Shown one piece after another: positions 27,601 through 35,407 of a stretch of 64,000 nucleotides of DNA. The notes under the pieces were generated by a model, which was not told where the DNA came from, made no database searches, and saw nothing but the letters and a program-made list of their open reading frames with translations. The stretch's first letter is position 1. Each line of letters starts with the position of its first letter. This stretch comes from Lentzea cavernae (GTDB lineage: Bacteria > Actinomycetota > Actinomycetes > Mycobacteriales > Pseudonocardiaceae): contig NZ_BNAR01000008.1 in assembly GCF_014653695.1 (NCBI RefSeq), positions 124,001-188,000 of the forward strand, written 5' to 3'. Both the position numbers and the translations under genes were made by a program.

Positions 27601-28479
27601 ATGGGGAGACTGCTCGTAGCCGCTCTGTTGCTCTTCGTGGCCGGGTGCTCCGGCGGTGAGAGCGCGGTGCCCGGTGGGGGCAAGATCGACGCCCTGCTGA
27701 CGAAGGCACCGGTCTACGCAGGTCAGGTGACTCCCGGCTCCGCCGTCGACCGCATCAGGAAGCGCGGTGAGCTGCTGATCGGCGGCTCCCAGGACGCCCC
27801 GCTGCTGTCCCAGCTCGACCCGGTCAGCGGCGAGCTCACCGGCTTCGACGCCTACCTGGGCAAGCTGCTCGCGCAGTACGTCCTCGGCAAGCCCTCGACG
27901 GACCTGCTCACCGCCACCTCGGAGACCCGCGAACCGCTGCTGGCCAACGGCACCGTCGACGTGATCGTCCAGACGTACACGATCACCCCGCAACGGGCCG
28001 AGCGCGTGTCGTTCGCCGGTCCGTACTACCGGTCCGGGCAGTCGATCGCGGTCCCCAAGGGCAGCACCGGCATCACGAAACCCGCCGATCTGGCCGGCAA
28101 GACCGTCATCGTCGGCGCGAACACGCCCGGCGTGAAGGCGGTGCGGGACGTGGCCCCCACCGCGGAGGTCCTCGAGTTCGGCTCCGACCCCGAGTGCCTG
28201 ACGGCGCTGAAGCAGGGTCGCGGCGACGCGTACGTGCAGGACCAGGCGATCCTGGTGGCCGACGCGTCGAAGGACGCGGACCTGCGGCTCGTCGGCGAGC
28301 CGTTCACCGAGGACCTGTACGGCATCGGCATCAAGCACGGCGACGCCGAGTTCACGAAGTTCGTGAACGACTGGCTGCGCGAGATCGGCAAGTCGGGGTT
28401 GTGGCAGGAGGTCTGGAAGCAGACGATCGGCACCGTGGTCACCGGCGAGGCGCCGGCGCCACCCGCGATCGCCTCATGA
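27601..28479 (+). CDS. Amino-acid (glutamate-type) ABC transporter binding lipoprotein
   Basis: 292 residues from ATG 27601. Lipobox VAGC with C16. The mature part is a family 3 solute-binding protein: RIRKRGELLIGGSQDAPLLSQ, GFDAYLGKLLAQYVLG, TYTITPQRAERVSFAGPYYRSGQSIAV and DLYGIGIKHGDAEFTKFVN, closest in style to GluB of the actinobacterial glutamate system. Its stop overlaps the start of the first permease (ATGA). No ATP-binding subunit is encoded in this operon. Confidence 0.88.
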   Translation: MGRLLVAALLLFVAGCSGGESAVPGGGKIDALLTKAPVYAGQVTPGSAVDRIRKRGELLIGGSQDAPLLSQLDPVSGELTGFDAYLGKLLAQYVLGKPSTDLLTATSETREPLLANGTVDVIVQTYTITPQRAERVSFAGPYYRSGQSIAVPKGSTGITKPADLAGKTVIVGANTPGVKAVRDVAPTAEVLEFGSDPECLTALKQGRGDAYVQDQAILVADASKDADLRLVGEPFTEDLYGIGIKHGDAEFTKFVNDWLREIGKSGLWQEVWKQTIGTVVTGEAPAPPAIAS

Positions 28480-29090
28480 GCCTGGTCCTCGAAGGTTTCC
28501 TGAACACCGTCGCCCTGACCCTGCTGTCGTTCGCCGGTGCCGTGCTCGTCGGGTCGCTGGTCGCCGTGCTGAGGATCGTTCCCGTGCCGTTGCTGCGGGC
28601 TGTCGGCGCCGTGTACGTCGAGGTGTGGCGGAACATCCCGTTGCTCGCGTGGCTGGTGCTGTTCGTCTTTGGGCTGCCCGAGGTGGGCGTGAAGATGCCC
28701 CTGTTCTGGACGGCCTTCACGGCGATCGCGCTGTACGAGGCGGCTTTCGTCGCGGAGGCGCTGCGGTCGGGCGTGAACTCGGTGGCGTCCGGGCAGGGCG
28801 AGGCCGCGCGGGCGCTGGGGCTGACGGTGCCGCAGTCGTTGCGGCACGTGGTCCTGCCGCAGGCTTCCCGGCGCGTCGTGCAGCCGCTGGCGAACATCGC
28901 GATCGCGTTGACGATGGCCACGGCACTGGCCGGTGTCGTCGGCGTGGTGGACATGACCCGTGCCGCGCAGCGGATCAACCTGGAGCTCGCGCAGCCGTTG
29001 CTGGTCTTCACCGGCGTCGGGCTCTGCTACCTGGTGATGGCGGCCGGGATCGGGTACGGGGCTCGGGTGCTGGAACGGCGGTTCGCCTGA
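28476..29090 (+). CDS. Amino-acid ABC transporter permease 1 (GluC-like)
   Basis: 204 residues from ATG 28476, which overlaps the binding-protein stop. HisM-type permease with about five hydrophobic segments; YVEVWRNIPLLAW and the EAA loop (EAARALGLTVPQSLRHVVLPQASRRVVQPL), where the ATPase would dock, are intact. It forms the channel with the next gene product. The next start overlaps this stop by one base (TGATG), so all three proteins are translated together. Confidence 0.9.
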   Translation: MSLVLEGFLNTVALTLLSFAGAVLVGSLVAVLRIVPVPLLRAVGAVYVEVWRNIPLLAWLVLFVFGLPEVGVKMPLFWTAFTAIALYEAAFVAEALRSGVNSVASGQGEAARALGLTVPQSLRHVVLPQASRRVVQPLANIAIALTMATALAGVVGVVDMTRAAQRINLELAQPLLVFTGVGLCYLVMAAGIGYGARVLERRFA

Positions 29091-29857
29091 TGTTCGACGC
29101 TCCCGGACCCCGGTTCCGCCGCAGGGTCCTCTGGACCTCGGTGGTCTCCGCCGCGGTGCTCGCCGGGCTGGTGGCGCTGGGGCTGCGGCAGTTCGCGGCC
29201 GGTGGCCAGCTGGACGCCGACCGGTGGAGGCCCTACCTGACCTGGCCGATCTGGCGCTACCTGCTCGAGGGCCTCGGGTCGACGGTGCTGGCCGCGGGCG
29301 CGACGGGAGTGCTGGCCGCGGCGGGCGGGCTGCTGCTCGCGTTGCGGCCCAACCGGTTCACCCGCGCTTATGCCGAGATCATGCGCACTGTCCCGGTGCT
29401 GCTGCTCGTGTACGTGATGCTGTTCGTGCTGCCGTCGTTCGGGGTGAACCTGCCGCTGTTCTGGAAGCTCGTGGTGCCGCTGGCGTTGTCGCACGCGGCG
29501 TCCTACGCGGTGATCTTCCGGGCGGGTGTCGAGTCGGTCGAACCCGGTCAGCGCGAGGCCGGGTTGTCGCTCGGCATGCCGGACGGGGTGGTGACGCGGT
29601 TCGTGGTGCTGCCTCAGGCCGTGCGGCACATGACGCCGTTGCTCGTCACCCAGGCCGTCAGCCTGTTGAAGGACACCTCGCTGGGCTACGTCGTGTCCTA
29701 CACGGAGTTGTTGTTCAACGGGCGGGTGCTCGCGAACTACAACGGTCTGCTGATCCAGACCTTCCTCGTCGTCGCGTTCGTCTACCTCGTGGTCAACCTG
29801 GCGCTGTCCTGGCTGGCCCGCCGGCTGGAGGCTTCCCGTGCCCGCACTGCTCGCTGA
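29090..29857 (+). CDS. Amino-acid ABC transporter permease 2 (GluD-like)
   Basis: 255 residues from ATG 29090. A longer GluD-type permease: N-terminal helix (LWTSVVSAAVLAGLVALGL), periplasmic loop, then the HisM fold with YAEIMRTVPVLLLVY and the EAA loop REAGLSLGMPDGVVTRFVVLPQAVRHMTPLL. It overlaps the asparaginase gene by 20 bp. The conserved EAA loops mean the transporter still needs an ATPase, which must come from elsewhere in the genome. Confidence 0.9.
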   Translation: MFDAPGPRFRRRVLWTSVVSAAVLAGLVALGLRQFAAGGQLDADRWRPYLTWPIWRYLLEGLGSTVLAAGATGVLAAAGGLLLALRPNRFTRAYAEIMRTVPVLLLVYVMLFVLPSFGVNLPLFWKLVVPLALSHAASYAVIFRAGVESVEPGQREAGLSLGMPDGVVTRFVVLPQAVRHMTPLLVTQAVSLLKDTSLGYVVSYTELLFNGRVLANYNGLLIQTFLVVAFVYLVVNLALSWLARRLEASRARTAR

Positions 29858-30737
29858 GGTGACCCGGTCGGGGTTCGTGGAGAGCCTGCACCACGGCAGC
29901 GTCGTCGGCCTGCTGCCGTCCGGCGAGGTGGGCGTGTCCGTGGGCGCGGTGAACGACCAGGTGCTGCCGCGGTCGTGCATGAAACCGTTCCAGGCGCTGG
30001 CCTGCCTGTCCGCGGGAGCGCCGCTGGCCGGGCCCGCGCTGGCGATCGCGGCCGGGTCGCACACGGGGGAGGACCGGCACGTCGAGCTGGTGCTGCGGCT
30101 GCTCGGCGAGCTGCCGGTGGAGTCGTTGCGGTGCCCTGCTTCCTGGCCGGAGGACGAGCCGACGCGTCAACGCCTGGCGGAGCCCTCTCGGGTGCGGATG
30201 AACTGCTCCGGCAAGCACGCGGCGATGCTGGCGGCGTGCGTCGAGGCGGGGTGGCCGGTGGAGACCTATCTGGACCCGGCGCATCCGTTGCAGCGGCTGG
30301 TGATGCGGACGGTGGAGGACCTGTCCGGGGAGTCCGTTGTGCACACTGCGATCGACGGCTGCGGTGCGCCCGTGTACGGCTTGTCGTTGCACGGGTTGGC
30401 GCGCGCGATGCAGGGGTTGGTGCGCACGCCGGTTGCCGAGGCCATGCGCGGGCATCCCGAGTACGTCGGCGGGACCGGGCACGTGAACACCGTGGTCATG
30501 CAGCGGCTGCCGGGGGTGGTGGCGAAGGGTGGCGCGGAGGGCGTGCTGGTGCTGGCGACCGCCGCCGGGCACGCCGTCGCGGTGAAGGTGCTCGACGGCA
30601 ACCCCCGTGCCACCACGGCCGTGGGGCTCAGGGCGCTGGCGGAGATGGGGGTCGACGTGTCGCCCGCGGAGGAGCTGTTGTCCGTGCCGGTGCTCGGGGG
30701 CGGACAGGTCGTCGGCGAGGTGCGGGTCGTCTTCTAG
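29838..30737 (+). CDS. Asparaginase (PF06089 type)
   Basis: 299 residues from GTG 29838, overlapping the permease gene by 20 bp. The sequence RSCMKPFQALACLSAGA, AIAAGSHTGEDRH, NCSGKHAAMLAAC and DGCGAPVYGLSLHGLARAM marks the actinobacterial/rhizobial asparaginase II family, unrelated to E. coli AnsA/AnsB. It hydrolyses L-asparagine to aspartate and ammonia in the cytosol. Coupling to an acidic-amino-acid importer suggests uptake and use of Asn/Asp/Glu as nitrogen source. The gene ends tail to tail with the NTF2-like gene, the stops sharing CTAG. Confidence 0.9.
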   Translation: MPALLAEVTRSGFVESLHHGSVVGLLPSGEVGVSVGAVNDQVLPRSCMKPFQALACLSAGAPLAGPALAIAAGSHTGEDRHVELVLRLLGELPVESLRCPASWPEDEPTRQRLAEPSRVRMNCSGKHAAMLAACVEAGWPVETYLDPAHPLQRLVMRTVEDLSGESVVHTAIDGCGAPVYGLSLHGLARAMQGLVRTPVAEAMRGHPEYVGGTGHVNTVVMQRLPGVVAKGGAEGVLVLATAAGHAVAVKVLDGNPRATTAVGLRALAEMGVDVSPAEELLSVPVLGGGQVVGEVRVVF

Positions 30738-31174
30738 AACTGCTCGGGAACCTCGAGCATGCCGAGCTGCGCCATCACGGTCGCGGTGTCGCCGTAGACG
30801 CGCTGGCAGGTGAGGACGTCCTTGTCGAAGAGGAAGAAACCGACCATCCTGACCTTGAACGACCGTCCGGTAACTTGTTCGCCGATGAGGCTGCCGAGAT
30901 GCGTGCCCTGAAGTTCGAACTCGATGATGACGGCGTCGTCCGCGTGGTGGACGTCGATGACCTTGCTGCGCTGGTCGGGGAACGCCGCACGGGTGCGTTG
31001 CCAGTAGCCGCGGACCGCGTCCACGCCCTCGAAGACCTGGCCGGACGCCATGATCTCGTACCGGGGGTGCGGAAACGTGTTCAGAGAGGTGTCGAAGTCG
31101 TGGTCGTTCTGCGACTCGACGTGCTCCAAGACGATCGCTTCACGCAGCGCTCTGAGCGCCTTGGACTCGGTCAT
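30734..31174 (-). CDS. NTF2-like (SnoaL-type) protein
   Basis: 146 residues from ATG 31174 with GGAGGG nine bases upstream. The sequence shows a single NTF2-like alpha+beta domain: an N-terminal helix ALREAIVLEHVESQNDHDFD, HPRYEIMASGQVFEGVDAVRGYW, and the strands DDAVIIEFELQGTH and FKVRMVGFFLFDKD. Members bind small hydrophobic ligands or act as cyclases, isomerases or hydratases; no catalytic residue set is certain here. It is divergent from a TetR gene with a perfect palindrome between, so it is likely induced by that regulator's ligand. Confidence 0.8.
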   Translation of the reverse strand: MTESKALRALREAIVLEHVESQNDHDFDTSLNTFPHPRYEIMASGQVFEGVDAVRGYWQRTRAAFPDQRSKVIDVHHADDAVIIEFELQGTHLGSLIGEQVTGRSFKVRMVGFFLFDKDVLTCQRVYGDTATVMAQLGMLEVPEQF

Positions 31175-31190
31175 TCCGGCCGACCCTCCT

Positions 31191-31205
31191 ACGTACGCCG
31201 TACGT
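31191..31205. promoter_or_regulatory. TetR-type operator
   Basis: ACGTACG-C-CGTACGT is a perfect 15-bp inverted repeat between the divergent NTF2-like and TetR genes, 38 bp before the TetR start. Confidence 0.65.
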
Positions 31206-31242
31206 CGCAGGGAAGCTACTCCACGTCACGTGGTCTTCGCCA

Positions 31243-31869
31243 GTGTCGTCCCGTGAACCGCTGACCCGCGCCCGCATCGTGGATGCGGCGGTGCGGCTGA
31301 TCGAACGGGAGGGCGTCGAGGCCGTCTCGATGAGGCGCCTCGCCGCCGAACTGGGCGCGGGCACGATGTCGCTGTACAACCACGTGCCGAACAAGGCCGT
31401 GCTGGTGGACCTCGCGGCCGAGCGGATCATGGGGCAGGCGCGGCCGTACCACGTGGACAGCGACGACTGGCGTGACCACATCCGGGCGCACGCGCGTGCG
31501 GTGCGGGAGCTGGCGCGCCGGCACCCCCGCGCGTTCGTGATGCTGGCGACGCGCAGGCTCAGCAGCGAGGCCGGGTTCCGCACCATCGAGGCGGCGCTGA
31601 TGAACTTCGACCGCGCGGGCTTCCGGGGCGAGGTCGCCGTCGGGATGATGCGCGCGATGGTGTCGTACCTGCTGGGCACGCTGATGCGGGAGGTCGCCAC
31701 CTCGCCGGAACTGGGCGGGATCGCGTTGTCGCCCTACGAGGACGCCGACGTGTCGGCGTTCCCGCTGTCCGCCGGGGTGATGGACGAGCTGGGGACCTAC
31801 GACCACGACCAGGAGTTCGAGTTCGGGCTCGAACTCATGATCGCGGGCTTGGAGCGCTACCAGACCTAG
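31243..31869 (+). CDS. TetR-family regulator with TetR_C_1-type ligand domain
   Basis: 208 residues from GTG 31243. DNA-binding domain: RARIVDAAVRLIEREGVEAVSMRRLAAELGAGTMSLYNHVPNKAVLV, helix-turn-helix about residues 28-50. The C-terminal part (RHPRAFVMLATRRL, GLELMIAGLERY) matches the domain of tetracycline-repressor-like members. It faces the NTF2-like gene across a perfect palindrome, and its 3' end abuts the acyl-CoA dehydrogenase gene (overlap of 4 bp at the stops). Confidence 0.85.
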   Translation: MSSREPLTRARIVDAAVRLIEREGVEAVSMRRLAAELGAGTMSLYNHVPNKAVLVDLAAERIMGQARPYHVDSDDWRDHIRAHARAVRELARRHPRAFVMLATRRLSSEAGFRTIEAALMNFDRAGFRGEVAVGMMRAMVSYLLGTLMREVATSPELGGIALSPYEDADVSAFPLSAGVMDELGTYDHDQEFEFGLELMIAGLERYQT

Positions 31870-33554
31870 GGGCGCATCTCGTAACGGCCGGAGAGCGCTT
31901 CCACCTGCTGCCACACGGCGTCGAAGCGGGCCTGGTCGACGTGCGGCTTGCGGATCTGCCCGATCGCCCACTGCTGCTGGGCCTCGGTGCTGCTGGCCTT
32001 GCCGTGCAGGGCGGTCGCGTAGCCGGCGAAGTCGCGCACCAGGACGTCGAAGATCTGGTCGAGGACGTTCTGGTCGGTCCCGGTGATCTTCGCCTGCTCC
32101 AGCACGAGCTGGCCGTAGACGACCAGGGTGAAGAGGTGGCCGAGGTTCAGCAGGAAGTCGAGGTCCTTCTGCTGGGCCTCGTCCGGGGCGGCCTTCGTGA
32201 GCAGGGTCTTGATGGCTTTGGCCTGCTCGTGGAACAGCTTCACGTTCGGCAGGTGGGCGTGCTCGGCGTAGACCGGCTCCCAGTCGTGGAACTGGATCTT
32301 GCCGAGGCCGCGCGCGGGACCCTGGTGCCAGAAGAAGTCGTCGTCCGTCGCGTCGTGGCGCGTCGGGACCTCGTCGTACTGCGCCGGGTTGAACAGGTAG
32401 TTCGGCATGAACTTGAGCACCAGCGCCAGGTTCACGTGGACGGTGCCCTCGAGCTTGGGCAGCGCGCGGATGTCGGCCGTGGCGCGGGTGAAGTAGGTGT
32501 CCTTCTCGAAGCCCTTGGCCGCGATGACGTCCCAGAGCAGGTCGATGACGTTCTCGCCCTCGCTCGTCACCTTCATCTTGGTGATGGGGTTGAAGAGGAG
32601 GTAGCGGCGGTCGTTCTCGTCGGCGCTGCGGAAGTAGTCGACGCTGCGGTCCGCGAAGAGCTTCATGGCGGACAGGCGCGCGTACGCGTCGACGAAGTTC
32701 TGGCGGACGTGCGGGAAGTCCGTGACCGGGTTGCCGTAGAGGATCCGGTTGTGCGCGTGGGTGATCGCCTCGTAGAACGAGTGCTCGCAGATGCCGATGC
32801 TCGCCGTGCAGAGGTTGAACTTGCCGACGTTGACGGTGTTGAGCGCCGCGCTGAACGCGTCGGGGCCGCGGTGCAGGACGTCCGCGTCGGTGATCGGGTA
32901 GCCGTCGAGGCGGAACTCGCTCACGAACATCTGGCTGTCCACGACGTTCTTCACGAGGTGGAAGTTCTCGTGCTGGCTGTCGACGGCGAAGAAGACGTAC
33001 TCGTCGGAGTCCGCGAGCTTGCCGAAGACGCTGACCATGCCGGCGACGTTGCCGTTGCCGATGTAGTACTTGCCGCCGGTCGCCGTGTAGCCGGTGTCCG
33101 TCTTCGTGACGATCATGTCGGTGCTGTAGACGTCGGCGCCGTGCTCCTTCTCGGAGAGGCCGAACGCGAAGACCGCGCCTGAGTCGAGGAGTGCTGCCGC
33201 CTTCTGCTTGGCCTCCTCGTTCCCGCTCATCCAGATGGGACCGAGCCCGAGGACCGTGACCTGCCAGGCGTACCAGTACTGCAGGCCGTAGAAGCCGAGC
33301 ACCTCGCTGAACGCGGCGTTGCGGGCGGCGTCCCAGCGCTTGGTGCCGTCCACCGAACTCGGCGTGCAGAAGGTGGCGAAGAGCTTCTCGCGCTTCACGA
33401 AGTCGAGGAACTCGGTGTACCAGACCTTGTCCTGCGCGTCCGCGATGAGCTGCCGCTTGCCGCGGGCCTCGAACCAGTCGACCGTGGCCCTGAGCAGGCG
33501 GCGGGTCTCGTCGTCGAGGTGGGCCGGGTCGTAGTGGTTCGGGTCGAGCAGCAC
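31866..33554 (-). CDS. Acyl-CoA dehydrogenase family protein
   Basis: 562 residues from GTG 33554 with AAGGAGG seven bases upstream; the frame stays open to 34205 but that part is antisense to another gene. Acyl-CoA dehydrogenase/oxidase order: helical N-terminal domain (LLRATVDWFEARGKRQL), FAFGLSEKEHGADVYSTD and the middle beta domain (GGKYYIGNGNVAGMVSVFGKL), then a long C-terminal helical domain. At 562 residues it is longer than the 380-residue beta-oxidation enzymes and closer to the large DUF-type or oxidase-like members. FAD-dependent alpha,beta-desaturation of an acyl-CoA is expected; the chain is unknown. Confidence 0.85.
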   Translation of the reverse strand: MLLDPNHYDPAHLDDETRRLLRATVDWFEARGKRQLIADAQDKVWYTEFLDFVKREKLFATFCTPSSVDGTKRWDAARNAAFSEVLGFYGLQYWYAWQVTVLGLGPIWMSGNEEAKQKAAALLDSGAVFAFGLSEKEHGADVYSTDMIVTKTDTGYTATGGKYYIGNGNVAGMVSVFGKLADSDEYVFFAVDSQHENFHLVKNVVDSQMFVSEFRLDGYPITDADVLHRGPDAFSAALNTVNVGKFNLCTASIGICEHSFYEAITHAHNRILYGNPVTDFPHVRQNFVDAYARLSAMKLFADRSVDYFRSADENDRRYLLFNPITKMKVTSEGENVIDLLWDVIAAKGFEKDTYFTRATADIRALPKLEGTVHVNLALVLKFMPNYLFNPAQYDEVPTRHDATDDDFFWHQGPARGLGKIQFHDWEPVYAEHAHLPNVKLFHEQAKAIKTLLTKAAPDEAQQKDLDFLLNLGHLFTLVVYGQLVLEQAKITGTDQNVLDQIFDVLVRDFAGYATALHGKASSTEAQQQWAIGQIRKPHVDQARFDAVWQQVEALSGRYEMRP

Positions 33555-33585
33555 TGTGCGCCTCCTTGCGTCTCTGCGCTCGGAC

Positions 33586-33601
33586 GCTACCAGTGAGTAA
33601 C
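33586..33601. promoter_or_regulatory. Imperfect inverted repeat upstream of the acyl-CoA dehydrogenase
   Basis: GCTAC-CAGTGA-GTAAC, five-base arms with one mismatch, 32 bp before the start. A fatty-acid-responsive TetR or GntR repressor site would be plausible, by position only. Confidence 0.3.
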
Positions 33602-33702
33602 TTGCGGGTCTACGTGGGGTTTCCCGCACGCCCGGAAATTGTCGGACCCCCGGCGTAACGTGCTCCGCATCACATCTCTTCGAGTCTGGAGGCGTCGTTG
33701 CG

Positions 33703-34782
33703 ATGACGGTGGTTGTGGCGATCGGTACGCGCAAGGGGCTGTGGCTCGCCCGCAGCGAGGACCGCGTCTCGTGGGAGGTCGACGGTCCGCACCACGCGAT
33801 GCAGGAGGTGTACGCGGTCGCGTTCGACACGCGTGCCGGCGCCCGCCTGCTGGCCGGCGTCGCCTCGCCGCACTTCGGCCCCGGCGTGTCCATTTCGGAC
33901 GACCTGGGGGCCACGTGGGAGGAGTCCCCGACGCCACCGATCGCGTTCCCCGTGCAGGACGCGGCCCTGGAACGCGTCTGGCAGCTGCAACCCGCACCGG
34001 CCTCGCAGCCGGGCGTGGTGTGGGCGGGCACGCAGCCGTCGGCGTTGTTCAGGTCCTCCGACGGCGGCCGCTCGTTCGAGTTCGTCGAGGGCCTGTGGAA
34101 CCACCCGCACCGCCCGGAGTGGGAGGCGGGCTTCGGCGGCCAGGCCGTCCACACGATCGTGCCCGACCCGGTCGACCCCGACCGCGTGCTGGTGGCGATG
34201 TCCACCGGCGGCGTCTATCGCACCGCCGACGGCGGCAAGTCCTGGGAGGCCCGCAACAAGGGCATCAAGGCGTACTTCTTCCCCGACCCGTGGCCGGAAT
34301 TCGGCCAATGCGTCCACAAGGTCGCGCAACACCCGGCCGCCCCGTCGCGCTTCTACGCCCAGAACCACCACGGCGTCTACCGCAGCGACGACGGAGGCGA
34401 CACCTGGCAGTCCATCGCTTCCGGCCTGCCAACGGACTTCGGCTTCGCCATGGTCGTCCACCCCCACGACCCGGACACGATCTTCACGTTCCCCATCGAG
34501 GCCGACGGCCGCCGTTTCCCACCAGAGGGCAAGTGCCGCGTCTACCGCTCCCAGGACGCCGGCGACACCTGGCAGGCCCTGGGCGAGGGCCTCCCGGACG
34601 ACTTCTGGACAGCCGTCATGCGCGACGCCCTGTGCACCGACGACGCCGACGTCCCCGGCGTCTACTTCGGTTCCCGCTCGGGCGAGGTCTACGCCAGCCC
34701 CGACGAGGGCGAGACCTGGCACCGCGTCGCCGCCCACCTCCCCGACGTCATGTCCGTCCGAGCAGCGGTGATCCCCACGTGA
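33703..34782 (+). CDS. BNR/Asp-box beta-propeller protein (exo-alpha-sialidase-like)
   Basis: 359 residues from ATG 33703 (GGAGG ten bases upstream). No signal peptide. The sequence carries about five Asp-box repeats of the S-x-D-x-G-x-x-W/F kind: SSDGGRSF, TADGGKSW, SDDGGDTW, SQDAGDTW and SPDEGETW, the hallmark of a beta-propeller seen in sialidases and glycosidases. Sialidase catalytic arginines and the FRIP motif are not evident, so the enzymatic name is only a fold label. Its stop overlaps the next start as GTGA; the pair with a MoaD-like protein recurs in actinobacteria, which suggests a shared function. Confidence 0.8.
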   Translation: MTVVVAIGTRKGLWLARSEDRVSWEVDGPHHAMQEVYAVAFDTRAGARLLAGVASPHFGPGVSISDDLGATWEESPTPPIAFPVQDAALERVWQLQPAPASQPGVVWAGTQPSALFRSSDGGRSFEFVEGLWNHPHRPEWEAGFGGQAVHTIVPDPVDPDRVLVAMSTGGVYRTADGGKSWEARNKGIKAYFFPDPWPEFGQCVHKVAQHPAAPSRFYAQNHHGVYRSDDGGDTWQSIASGLPTDFGFAMVVHPHDPDTIFTFPIEADGRRFPPEGKCRVYRSQDAGDTWQALGEGLPDDFWTAVMRDALCTDDADVPGVYFGSRSGEVYASPDEGETWHRVAAHLPDVMSVRAAVIPT

Positions 34783-35063
34783 AGGTCACGGTCCTGATCC
34801 CCGGCGTCCTGCGCACCACCACAGCCGGCGCCGCCCACCTGGACGTGGACGTCCCACCCCCGGCCACCCTGGGCGCCGCCCTCGACGTCCTGGCAGCCAC
34901 CTACCCGGGCCTCGACCGCCGCCTGCGCGACGAGCAGGCGGGCCTGCGCCGCTACGTGAACTTCTACGTCAACGGTGAGGAGTGCCGCCGCTTGGCAGGC
35001 CCGGACACCCCGCTCCCGGCGGGCGCCGAGATCCAGATCCTGCCCAGCGTGGCAGGCGGCTGA
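34779..35063 (+). CDS. MoaD/ThiS-family ubiquitin-like protein
   Basis: 94 residues from GTG 34779. Beta-grasp fold like MoaD: VTVLIPGVLR, LDVDVPPPATLGAALDVLAATYPGL, YVNFYVNGEECR and the end PAGAEIQILPSVAGG. The terminal Gly-Gly is what an E1-like enzyme (MoeB/ThiF) adenylates and thiocarboxylates. Molybdopterin synthesis is the textbook role, but no moaE or moeB lies nearby. The tight coupling to a propeller protein suggests a specialised sulfur-carrier job instead. Confidence 0.9.
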   Translation: MKVTVLIPGVLRTTTAGAAHLDVDVPPPATLGAALDVLAATYPGLDRRLRDEQAGLRRYVNFYVNGEECRRLAGPDTPLPAGAEIQILPSVAGG

Positions 35064-35069
35064 CGGCCC

Positions 35070-35114
35070 GGCGGGGGTTGCGCCGCACCGGGGATGGGCG
35101 ACGCAACCCCCGCC
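35070..35114 (+). terminator. Terminator after the MoaD-like gene
   Basis: GGCGGGGGTTGCG (35070-35082) pairs with CGCAACCCCCGCC (35102-35114), 13 bp, 19-nt loop, 6 bp after the stop. Confidence 0.8.
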
Positions 35115-35224
35115 GCCGGCTGCCTGGCTGCGGCTGTCTGGCTGCCCGGCTGCCCGGATCTTGCCTGCCGACATTCCGCCCGCTATCGATCACCCGCCGC
35201 TTCACGCCGTTGCTGGCTGGCGCC

Positions 35225-35360
35225 CCGCCACCCGCACCTGCCGCCACCCGCACCTGCCGCCACTCCCTACCTGCCGCCACTCCCTACCTGCCGCCACTCC
35301 CTACCTGCCGCCGCCACCCACCTGCTGCCGCCACTCGCCGGCTGCCGCCACCCATCCGTC
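35225..35360. repeat. 17-bp tandem repeat (minisatellite) in a non-coding gap
   Basis: CTGCCGCCACTCCCTAC occurs three times without change at 35254-35270, 35271-35287 and 35288-35304, flanked by degenerate units (CTGCCGCCACCCGCAC before, CTGCCGCCGCCACCCAC and CTGCTGCCGCCACTCG after). The 344-bp gap 35064-35407 otherwise holds only the terminator above. Strongly strand-asymmetric (C-rich on the plus strand). Confidence 0.85.
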
Positions 35361-35407
35361 GCCCACCAGCCACCCCGACCTTGTCCGGCAAGGCGGGTGG
35401 GGAGCGG

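Noticed and set aside
35225-35360. Short repeats considered as a CRISPR array
   Set aside because: Units of 17 bp are directly adjacent with no spacers and no cas genes are present.
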